This document shows positions 41,921-49,282 of a stretch of DNA of 64,000 bases, one piece after another. This DNA comes from Catenovulum agarivorans DS-2 (GTDB taxonomy: Bacteria > Pseudomonadota > Gammaproteobacteria > Enterobacterales > Alteromonadaceae): the NCBI RefSeq assembly GCF_000568405.1, contig NZ_ARZY01000013.1, positions 1 to 64,000 on the forward strand. The letters are read 5' to 3'. The number at the start of each line of letters is the position of its first letter. Positions within the stretch are counted from its first letter, which is position 1. The notes beneath the pieces were generated by a model. The model worked only from the letters and a program-made list of their open reading frames with translations. It had not been told where the DNA came from and made no database searches. A program made the translations under genes and the position numbers.

Positions 41921-42376
41921 GTTGGGTTTTTGTGGCCATGTATCGGTGTCCCTGGTGGCTCAAAGTATCAATCAGGCTAAGCGGAATATTACCAACAAGT
42001 ATTTTGATATTGCGTTATGGTTGAAACCAGTTTGGTGGCAGGGAAGGTCAATCTATCCAGAATATTTAACCTAAATTGTCAGCAAAGTTTCTCACTCCTC
42101 TAAATTTGAAATTTAATGTGCATGACCAGAAGGGCTAGTTATGCAGTCGAAATTTAAACTTTGGTTATACATCGAGATATTTACCCTGCTATTTATGTCA
42201 GAGGATGTCTATCAACCGATAATAATTTTTAGATTAAAAGGCCAATTGAAATTCCCTAGGCACTAACTTGCGGGTGATTTTTTGCTGTTTTGTTCGTTTT
42301 ATATACGTCTTTTGGCGCTTTTTTAATTAAATAGACAAAAACTACAAAAACTCTGCGAAAAGTTGAAAAAAAGGGG
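41921..42376. other. Gap between ychF and the tRNA operon
   Basis: No gene is supported. A 41-codon reading frame at 42139 has no ribosome-binding site and no recognisable sequence. Near the end, GGGTGATTTTTTGCTGTTTT (42272-42291) nearly repeats the stretch upstream of petA, and AT-rich sequence leads up to the tRNA promoter. Confidence 0.4.
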
Positions 42377-42405
42377 TTGACGCGACCCAGTCATATCAGC
42401 ATAAT
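42377..42405 (+). promoter_or_regulatory. tRNA operon promoter
   Basis: TTGACG (42377-42382) and CATAAT (42400-42405) are exactly 17 bases apart, followed by the GC-rich ACGCGCC discriminator typical of ppGpp/DksA-controlled stable-RNA promoters. The first tRNA begins 28 bases further on. Confidence 0.85.
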
Positions 42406-42433
42406 ACGCGCCACTCGCTGAGGCGAGGTAAGT

Positions 42434-42510
42434 GGCTACATAGCTCAGCTGGTTAGAGCACAGCACTCATAATGCTGGGGTCGCAGGTTCGATTCCCGCT
42501 GTAGCCACCA
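42434..42510 (+). tRNA. tRNA-Met (CAT), elongator type
   Basis: 77 bases including encoded CCA. Acceptor GGCTACA/TGTAGCC, anticodon arm CAGCA-CTCATAA-TGCTG with anticodon CAT. The G-C start and close similarity to Escherichia coli elongator tRNA-Met distinguish it from the initiator. Confidence 0.96.
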
Positions 42511-42518
42511 TTTTTTTA

Positions 42519-42601
<83 letters not shown>

Positions 42602-42605
42602 TTGC

Positions 42606-42680
42606 TGGGGTATCGCCAAGCGGTAAGGCAGCGGGTTTTGATCCCGCCATTCCCAAGTTCGAATCTTGGTACCCCAGCCA
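42606..42680 (+). tRNA. tRNA-Gln (TTG), copy 1
   Basis: 75 bases including CCA. Acceptor TGGGGTA/TACCCCA, anticodon arm GCGGG-TTTTGAT-CCCGC with anticodon TTG. First of three identical copies at an exact 88-base period. Confidence 0.96.
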
Positions 42681-42693
42681 TCTCTCCCTTTGC

Positions 42694-42768
42694 TGGGGTA
42701 TCGCCAAGCGGTAAGGCAGCGGGTTTTGATCCCGCCATTCCCAAGTTCGAATCTTGGTACCCCAGCCA
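42694..42768 (+). tRNA. tRNA-Gln (TTG), copy 2
   Basis: Identical to copy 1. The 13-base spacer TCTCTCCCTTTGC between copies 1 and 2 is the same as between copies 2 and 3, so the unit was duplicated in tandem. Confidence 0.96.
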
Positions 42769-42781
42769 TCTCTCCCTTTGC

Positions 42782-42856
42782 TGGGGTATCGCCAAGCGGT
42801 AAGGCAGCGGGTTTTGATCCCGCCATTCCCAAGTTCGAATCTTGGTACCCCAGCCA
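42782..42856 (+). tRNA. tRNA-Gln (TTG), copy 3
   Basis: Identical to copies 1 and 2. No clear terminator follows in the 81 bases before the convergent permease gene; the sequence there is merely T- and A-rich. Confidence 0.96.
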
Positions 42857-42937
42857 TTTAATCTCTAATTTATTCCTCGTTAAACAATATTTATATCTCT
42901 GTTCTATCTCAATCTAACTTTTAAGCTTTTTGTCATA

Positions 42938-43906
42938 TCATGCTTTAATAGGTTTAGTGCGCAGGCGTTTATGTGCAATTGCTAACAACAAAACACAACT
43001 CGATGCAGCAACTAAGTAGCGCAATTCTATGTCTAATGATTGGTTGAATATGGTGCTGAGCAGCTCTAGTGTGATAACTAGATAGATAAGTTTTCTTAGT
43101 GTGTGTTCTTTTAACAAAGTTAGCATAAAAGCGCCTAGAGGCGCGCCTACAGCGGCAACAAGGCAAGCAGTCCACCAACTATTGACCACAAAGGTGGATA
43201 ATTCGATTGACTCGATGAACACCAACCAAACCGATGCACAAATTGCATTAAATGCCATCAGCACAACTGTGCTGGGGATGGCTTCTTTGATTGGGTACTT
43301 TAGTACGTAAACCAAAACAAAAAATAGCACAACATCTGAACCTGAACCCAAGCTTGCGGACAAAAAACTACCCAGCACTGCTGTGGCGAATAGTATAACA
43401 GGTTTGTACTTAAGCTCGTGTCTGCGCGCGTATAAGCTATGATTACACAGCCATAATACCCAGGCTGTGACTAAAATGAATTCACTAAAAGCAAATCTCA
43501 ACCATTGTGCGCTTAAACTGGTTTGGGTGAGTGCAAAAGGCAAAACGATTAACGCTGCCGGAAAGCAATAGCCAAGTAGTTCCCAATGAATTTTTACTTT
43601 GCGGCTAATGAAAAATAACGTCGCAAAGCCCATACCTATTGTTTGAATGGTTAAGCTAAAGTATTTAGCATCTATTGCATCCACTGCAAACAACTTGGTC
43701 AACACGGGAAACGCGACAGCACCACCACCGAGTGGCGTAATACCTGCTACAAAGGAACCAAATACCATGGTAAGGGCAGATGTCCAATATTGGGCAAATA
43801 ACTCAGTGGCAGCTAGCGGTTTATCGCTGAATAACCAGAATAAAACTAAACTAAGCAAAGCCGTCGGATAAAGCCAAGTCGAACTTGGTTTAAATTTGCT
43901 ACTCAC
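42938..43906 (-). CDS. TSUP/TauE family membrane permease
   Basis: 322 residues with about eight to nine transmembrane helices and two internally related halves. FVAGITPLGGGAVAFPVLTKL in the first half and VLGSFLSASLGSGSDVVLFFVLVY in the second are the glycine-rich repeats of the TSUP (DUF81, TauE/SafE) family, which export or import sulfite, sulfonates or other organic anions. The substrate cannot be predicted. It overlaps the preceding LprI-like gene by eight bases. Confidence 0.85.
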   Translation of the reverse strand: MSSKFKPSSTWLYPTALLSLVLFWLFSDKPLAATELFAQYWTSALTMVFGSFVAGITPLGGGAVAFPVLTKLFAVDAIDAKYFSLTIQTIGMGFATLFFISRKVKIHWELLGYCFPAALIVLPFALTQTSLSAQWLRFAFSEFILVTAWVLWLCNHSLYARRHELKYKPVILFATAVLGSFLSASLGSGSDVVLFFVLVYVLKYPIKEAIPSTVVLMAFNAICASVWLVFIESIELSTFVVNSWWTACLVAAVGAPLGAFMLTLLKEHTLRKLIYLVITLELLSTIFNQSLDIELRYLVAASSCVLLLAIAHKRLRTKPIKA

Positions 43907-44333
43907 TTTCTTCTTTTAGCTGTTCTATTCGTTGTAAGGTTTTAGTGATTTTGCACGCTCTAAACTTACTCGCAGCCTCGGACGACGACAGGTTTTGAAA
44001 AAACACGCTGCGACACTGCGACTCAATAAACTTGTCGTAATGAGCATTTGCACGCTTAAACTCGCTTAACATGCTTTCATTACCACTCTTATTTACTTGG
44101 GCTCTTAATTTGTCTTCAGCGTCTAATATCCAGGCATTGAGCTCGCGATTAATTTGTTTTTCGGTTTCATCTAAACAAATAGCGTAAGCGGTATGGTTGG
44201 CTGTGCTATTTTCGCATTCAGCTATGAGTCTTTTGGCTTTATTTTTTGCACTTTCTGCCAAAGCGCTTGATGGTACTAAATAACAAAACATCAGTAATAC
44301 TGTTGCATAGTTAAATGAACTAATCGACTTCAT
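43899..44333 (-). CDS. DUF1311/LprI-like secreted protein
   Basis: 144 residues with a signal peptide (about 1-26, PSSALA). Four cysteines are spaced as in the DUF1311/LprI family (CENSTANHTAYAICLDETEKQ; then SQCRSVFF and FRACKI), which includes lysozyme inhibitors. Periplasmic location is expected. Function here is uncertain, as the family is diverse. It overlaps its neighbours on both sides, suggesting one transcript with the hydroxylase and permease genes. Confidence 0.7.
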   Translation of the reverse strand: MKSISSFNYATVLLMFCYLVPSSALAESAKNKAKRLIAECENSTANHTAYAICLDETEKQINRELNAWILDAEDKLRAQVNKSGNESMLSEFKRANAHYDKFIESQCRSVFFQNLSSSEAASKFRACKITKTLQRIEQLKEESE

Positions 44334-45556
44334 TAGTTTTGATACTCCCCAATTGCAGCTTTGAGTATAAGTGATTTTAGGTTTGTCATCTGATTTAAGC
44401 TGCTCACCATTGTACGTCGGATACCCTTTAGTATAGGTGATTGGCTTGAGTAACCAAAGTATATTAAATCCATTAAATAACTCATGCTATTGATATCAAT
44501 TTTGCGCTTTAATTGGAAAGGTTGCCAAAATTCATTGGTTAAACCTGACAAATCGCCTTGTAGACTACTCAAGTGGTTTACCAATAATTGTGCATCGCGA
44601 ATCCCTAAGTTTACGCCTTGGCCTGCAAGCGGGTGGATGGTATGAGCTGCGTCACCAATTAATATTAAAGATTCATCGGCAATGTTCGCCGTGGTCATTT
44701 TTTGTAATGGAAAACTAGCACTGCTGATAAATTCAAATTTATTATCAGGTAAATACTTAGCAAATGCTTCGGATAAGTATTTGTGCTGCTGTGCCTGATT
44801 TAGCTGTGAGAGCTGGCGTAGCTGTGCGGGCCGATCATAAATAATCAGTGTTGCATATTGGCCATACAAGGGTAGGTAGGCGATTGCCTGAGCTTTATGA
44901 TTGTCAAAAACTTGCCAAGTGTGTTGCCCTGAACTGTTTTGTTGTAATTTTACATTGGCACAATAACAGGCTTGATTATATTGCCAGCCTGATATTGGCA
45001 AATTTAATGAGCGGCGTATTTGTGATTGGGCTCCATCGGCTGCAATTAAAAGTTGGCAGTTAATCTGCTTATCACTTGTGTGTACAGTCCAACCAGATTC
45101 ATTTTTTGTTACTTGTGTAATGTTTGTAACATACACTGGCTGTGCAAATTGTTGTAATGCAGCATGTTGTAAATGTTGATTTTCAACAAAACATCCTAGT
45201 TTATCTCGGTTGATATCAGATGCGCTAAACTGGCAACCACTATGTTGCTTTTCTTGCATAGATAATTGGTTGAAATTTTTCAGCCTAGTTGGCTCTAAAG
45301 CTTGCCATATGCCGAGGTCATTTAACCATTGTATCGACGATAAGCTGATGGATGATACCCGCAGATCTGGTGTTGTTGATTGAACATCAAACTGGCAAGG
45401 TTGTTTATCTATAACGAGGCAGTTAAAGCCAGCTTGGATTAATCCACAAGCTAATGAAGCGCCTACCATGCCAGCGCCAACAATTACAATGTCGTAGTCG
45501 TTTTTTTCCACTGAACGAAACCAAACGTATCTAATAGTAGGTGCATCATAGCACAT
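44333..45556 (-). CDS. FAD-dependent ubiquinone-biosynthesis hydroxylase (UbiF/UbiH family)
   Basis: 407 residues. YDIVIVGAGMVGASLACGLIQAG is the FAD dinucleotide fold, IAADGAQS the DG motif, and LIGDAAHTIHPLAGQGVNLGIRDA the second FAD/ribose motif. The C-terminal MDLIYFGYSSQSPILKGIR recalls UbiF more than UbiH or UbiI, but the exact ring position hydroxylated cannot be fixed by eye. The first 15 residues before VEKNDYD are not conserved, so a GTG at 45511 is a plausible alternative start. Confidence 0.85.
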   Translation of the reverse strand: MCYDAPTIRYVWFRSVEKNDYDIVIVGAGMVGASLACGLIQAGFNCLVIDKQPCQFDVQSTTPDLRVSSISLSSIQWLNDLGIWQALEPTRLKNFNQLSMQEKQHSGCQFSASDINRDKLGCFVENQHLQHAALQQFAQPVYVTNITQVTKNESGWTVHTSDKQINCQLLIAADGAQSQIRRSLNLPISGWQYNQACYCANVKLQQNSSGQHTWQVFDNHKAQAIAYLPLYGQYATLIIYDRPAQLRQLSQLNQAQQHKYLSEAFAKYLPDNKFEFISSASFPLQKMTTANIADESLILIGDAAHTIHPLAGQGVNLGIRDAQLLVNHLSSLQGDLSGLTNEFWQPFQLKRKIDINSMSYLMDLIYFGYSSQSPILKGIRRTMVSSLNQMTNLKSLILKAAIGEYQN

Positions 45557-45592
45557 TCAAAAAGTCAGATATTGCTGTGTATCAATTTTAAC

Positions 45593-47110
45593 TTATAGGT
45601 TTCTTAGTTGAATTAATAACCTGTCCATTGCCCGGTAACTCAGTGCTTGGGCTAGGTGCGTTTTTTGAATATCAGTGTCGTTGTGCAAATCCGCGAGTGT
45701 CCGTGCAACCTTTAACAATCGGTGATATGCGCGTATGGATAAGTTAAGCTTTTCAATGGCGGTTTCTAAGAAATCGGCGTCGGTCGCTGAAATAGCCGCG
45801 TGCTGTTCGAGTTCTCTGTTGGTGAGATCACAGTTAAGTTTATTTTGTCGTTGATATTGTGTTTGTTGGGCTTGCAACACGCGTTGCCTAATCTGTTCGG
45901 AACACTCACCGCGTTCAAGGTTGTCGCGTAAACTGCCCTTGGGTAATCGAGCAACTTCTATTTGAATATCGATTCTATCCAAAAATGGTCCAGACAACTT
46001 GCTTAAATAACGCAGCATTTGTTCTGGGGTCGAGCGCATTTGCTCGTCGTTATAATGTCCACAAGGTGATGGGTTGAGTGCAGCAATTAGCTGAAATTGT
46101 GCGGGGAAGTCTACTTGCCTAGCTGCTCGACTTATGGTGACTTTACCCGATTCAAGTGGTTCACGCAGTACATCGAGTACTTTTCGATCAAACTCTGGTA
46201 GCTCGTCTAAAAATAATACGCCGTTGTGAGCCAAGGATATTTCGCCTGGTTTAGGTTGACTTGAACCACCAACTAAAGCAACGGCTGAGCATGTGTGGTG
46301 CGGTGAACGAAAAGGGCGGGTGTACCAATTGTTATTATCAACTTGTTTACCTGTAATTGAGTAGATAGCTGCTGTGGTAATTGCTTGTTGTTCAGTTAGT
46401 GGTGGCAAAATTGTAGCCAAGCGCTCAGCGAGCATGGTTTTTCCTGTGCCAGGTGGGCCCAGCATTAACATGTGATGGCCTCCTGCTGCAGCCACTTCCA
46501 GCGCTTTTTTTGCATGCGGTTGACCAATAATATCCTGCATGTCTAATAAGTGTTCAGTGGTGGTTTGTTCTGTGGAACATTGTGCTGGGGGCAAAATATT
46601 GTCGCCACTGAGGTGCTGTTTGACTGCAAGCAAGTTTGCTGCACCATATATTTGTGCTTGTTGGATGCGCGCTGCGGTTTGTGCGTTATTAATTGGCAGT
46701 ATTGCTTTTCGGCCAGCTTGGTGGCAGGCCATGGTATATGGGATCTCTCCTAGAATATTTCTAAGTTCCCCCGACAAAGCCAATTCGCCGGCAAATTCAT
46801 ATTCGGCCAAAGCATCTATAGGCACCTGCTGACTTGCGGCCAAAATTCCTACCGCTATAGGTAAATCAAAGCGCCCACCTTCTTTGGGTAAATCTGCTGG
46901 CGCTAAATTGACCGTAATGCGTTTGTCGGGAAATTCAAATTCACTATTAATAATGGCACTACGAACACGATCTCGAGCTTCTTTGACGGTGGTTTCAGGT
47001 AAACCAACTATGCTAAATGCGGGTAAACCGTTAGATATGTGTACTTCTACTTGAACTAAAGGCGCATCAATAGCAACACGTGCGCGACTAAAAACTATGG
47101 CAAGTGACAT
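45593..47110 (-). CDS. comM: YifB/ComM family Mg-chelatase-like AAA ATPase
   Basis: 505 residues. An N-terminal Lon-protease-like domain (about 1-175, VEVHISNGLPAFSIVGLPETTVKEARDRVRSAI) precedes the AAA+ module with Walker A GPPGTGKTML and Walker B GVLFLDELPEF, and the HTCSAVALVGG insert. In Haemophilus and Vibrio this protein is a hexameric branch-migration helicase that promotes integration of transformed DNA. Whether this organism is naturally competent is not shown here. Confidence 0.94.
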   Translation of the reverse strand: MSLAIVFSRARVAIDAPLVQVEVHISNGLPAFSIVGLPETTVKEARDRVRSAIINSEFEFPDKRITVNLAPADLPKEGGRFDLPIAVGILAASQQVPIDALAEYEFAGELALSGELRNILGEIPYTMACHQAGRKAILPINNAQTAARIQQAQIYGAANLLAVKQHLSGDNILPPAQCSTEQTTTEHLLDMQDIIGQPHAKKALEVAAAGGHHMLMLGPPGTGKTMLAERLATILPPLTEQQAITTAAIYSITGKQVDNNNWYTRPFRSPHHTCSAVALVGGSSQPKPGEISLAHNGVLFLDELPEFDRKVLDVLREPLESGKVTISRAARQVDFPAQFQLIAALNPSPCGHYNDEQMRSTPEQMLRYLSKLSGPFLDRIDIQIEVARLPKGSLRDNLERGECSEQIRQRVLQAQQTQYQRQNKLNCDLTNRELEQHAAISATDADFLETAIEKLNLSIRAYHRLLKVARTLADLHNDTDIQKTHLAQALSYRAMDRLLIQLRNL

Positions 47111-47313
47111 TGTTCCCTCAACTTATAATTGGTGATCTAACCAACAAAAAATTCCGTAAATCGTCCATATCATTGAAACAAAAGCATGTTAAAACGTCAA
47201 ATATTGCGTGAAGCTTGTTGAATAGTCAGCCTGCTTGTGGCTAATATACTCAAGTACAAATCAAAGGGATAAAAAGTCTCATATATAGATAAACAGATAA
47301 AGAGTGCTTCATA

Positions 47314-48282
47314 GTGCAGATAAACACAAAAATACCAACAAATTTAATCACTGGGTTTTTAGGCGTGGGCAAAACCACCGCAATCCAGCATTTGTTGAAA
47401 CATAAACCACAAGACCAAACATGGGCCGTTTTAGTCAATGAGTTTGGGGAAATTGGCGTGGACGGAGCATTATTAAAAGATTCGGGTGCATTGCTCAAGC
47501 AAGTCCCTGGTGGTTGCATGTGCTGTGTACAAGGTGTAGGAATGCGCGTTGGTTTAAATGAGTTAATTAAACAAAAACCTGATCGTATTTTGATTGAGCC
47601 AACAGGCTTAGGTCACCCCAAGCAAATTATGCAGACGCTTCAAGACGAGATTTTTACTAAGTACTTGGATGTGAGGGCAACGATTACTATGGTTGACCCC
47701 GCCACTGTGGTTGACGAAAAATATTTAGAAAATGAAAACTTCATCGCTCAAGCGCAAATCGCAGATGTGATCGTGGCAAATAAGGTTGAAAAAGCAACTT
47801 CATCTCAACTTGAAGCGTTTGTAAGCTGGAGTAGTCAGTATCCTAACGCCGAGCAAATCGGCCAAATTAGTTATGGTCAATTAGCACTAGCTTGGTTAGA
47901 TAGGCCAACGGCGCTTAAACCTTCAGCTATTGCAAGTAGCAAACATCATATTCCGGTCGATAAACCAGTCACGCAAGCGTTAGAAATTCCAGCTGGTGAA
48001 CATTGGGTTATGCGCTCGCATTTTTCTGATGGTTACTGGAGTTATGGGTGGCTATTGGACGATGAAGTTGAATTTGAGTTGACGGATTTATTGGATTGGA
48101 TCAGCGAGCTAAAAGCGCAGCGGGTCAAGGCCGTTGTTAAAACCAGCAAAGGCATTCTAAAGATTAACGCTGTTTTGGATGATGTGCGTTTTGAACCGGC
48201 CAAATTAATGGAAAATGCCGTGTTGGAAATCGTGACAGATAAACAAATTAATCAACCGAGTTTTTCACACCTGTTGAGCTAG
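47314..48282 (+). CDS. CobW/G3E family GTPase, putative zinc metallochaperone
   Basis: 322 residues. GFLGVGKTT is the P-loop, LVNEFGEIGVDG the switch region, GGCMCC the metal-binding motif, IEPTGLGHP the Walker B-type motif and ANKVE in place of NKxD. G3E proteins with CxCC deliver metals, mostly zinc, to target enzymes. The C-terminal CobW domain (about 215-310) is shorter than in some members. The start is GTG; no in-frame ATG precedes the P-loop. A terminator follows at 48297. Confidence 0.88.
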   Translation: MQINTKIPTNLITGFLGVGKTTAIQHLLKHKPQDQTWAVLVNEFGEIGVDGALLKDSGALLKQVPGGCMCCVQGVGMRVGLNELIKQKPDRILIEPTGLGHPKQIMQTLQDEIFTKYLDVRATITMVDPATVVDEKYLENENFIAQAQIADVIVANKVEKATSSQLEAFVSWSSQYPNAEQIGQISYGQLALAWLDRPTALKPSAIASSKHHIPVDKPVTQALEIPAGEHWVMRSHFSDGYWSYGWLLDDEVEFELTDLLDWISELKAQRVKAVVKTSKGILKINAVLDDVRFEPAKLMENAVLEIVTDKQINQPSFSHLLS

Positions 48283-48296
48283 AGGCTGTTGACTCT

Positions 48297-48344
48297 AGCC
48301 ATTGACATTGGAATAGCATCACTGTTATTCCAATGGCTCTTTTA
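48297..48344 (+). terminator. Terminator after the CobW gene
   Basis: AGCCA pairs with TGGCT and TTGGAATA with TATTCCAA, with a six-base bulge on the left side, followed by CTTTTAAAA. Confidence 0.65.
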
Positions 48345-48402
48345 AAACCTTTTCTCATCTCCTTAGACAAAAAATATCTAAACAATATATTTTATTGCTC
48401 TA

Positions 48403-48432
48403 TTTATACGCTAAAATGACGGAGTGTATAAA
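48403..48432. promoter_or_regulatory. Candidate TetR operator
   Basis: TTTATAC (48403-48409) and GTATAAA (48426-48432) form a perfect 7-bp inverted repeat with a 16-base spacer containing TAAAATGACG. The position 40-65 bases upstream of the TetR start suits autoregulation. AAAATGACG also occurs twice here as a direct repeat (48413 and 48431). Confidence 0.35.
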
Positions 48433-48469
48433 AATGACGTTTAGTCAAAAGTGAAACGGGTCGTCAATA

Positions 48470-49249
48470 ATGGGATGTTGGTTAAAGCGCTTGAGGGACA
48501 AATATCAGAGAGATTGCCAAGCGGTCGATAAATTGTGTCCACGTAGCAAAGCTGAGAAAATTCAACAACGTGAGCAAGAGTTACTCCAGTTAGCCCATCA
48601 ATTAGTGCATGAGGTTGGGTTAAATAATGTCACTATGGAAAAACTCGTATCTGCTTCCCCTTATTCAAAAGGTACTATTTACAACCATTTCTGCAGTAAA
48701 GAAGATTTATTCGTCGCTTTAGGCGTTCACTCAATGGGCTTGTGTGCTGAGTTGATGCACAAAGCTCACCAGTTTTCTGGCAGCTCAAGAGAACGAGCAC
48801 TGGCTGTACATTTTGCTTATCACCTTTATGGTTTGTTAGAGCCTGCGCTATTTATGTGTGTATTGAATTGCAAAACGGCCAATGTGCAGCAAAAAGCTTC
48901 TAAAGCTCGGTTAGCCCAGTTGGATAAAGCGGATGAAGATATTGCGCAATTATGTGATTCTTTTTTTACTCAGGGAATTGAAGATGGCAGTTTAACGCTT
49001 GAAAAATCACAAATCGCCGCTGTATCTTTTGCCAATTGGGCTTGTTCATTTGGGACTAATTTATTACTACAAAATGCAGCAAGTATCTATGCAATATCGC
49101 GTCTTGGTGCAGCTAATAAAGTGTTGTTCAATGTCAACTTGGTATTTGATGGTATGGGCTGGCAACCACTGAGCAAAGATTATGATTATAAAATGAGTTG
49201 GCAAAAAATTGAGCAACATTTTGCTGACTATGTCGAAATGCTGAACTAA
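48470..49249 (+). CDS. TetR family transcriptional regulator
   Basis: 259 residues. The helix-turn-helix (GLNNVTMEKLVSASPYSKGTIYNHFCSKEDLFVAL) lies at about 50-84, unusually far from the N-terminus because of an extra 30-residue basic leader; the conserved YSKGTIYNHF recognition helix leaves the assignment clear. The ligand-binding part (about 95-255) is not recognisable. It is ten bases ahead of the MMPL reading region, so it probably regulates its own operon (MMPL, LolA-like protein, outer membrane protein). Confidence 0.9.
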   Translation: MGCWLKRLRDKYQRDCQAVDKLCPRSKAEKIQQREQELLQLAHQLVHEVGLNNVTMEKLVSASPYSKGTIYNHFCSKEDLFVALGVHSMGLCAELMHKAHQFSGSSRERALAVHFAYHLYGLLEPALFMCVLNCKTANVQQKASKARLAQLDKADEDIAQLCDSFFTQGIEDGSLTLEKSQIAAVSFANWACSFGTNLLLQNAASIYAISRLGAANKVLFNVNLVFDGMGWQPLSKDYDYKMSWQKIEQHFADYVEMLN

Positions 49250-49282
49250 TTTTATTTAATGGCCCAAGAGGATGGGAATAAC

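Noticed and set aside
41877-42074. 65-codon frame after ychF
   Set aside because: It spans the ychF terminator hairpin, and its hydrophobic start is just the translated hairpin and T run.
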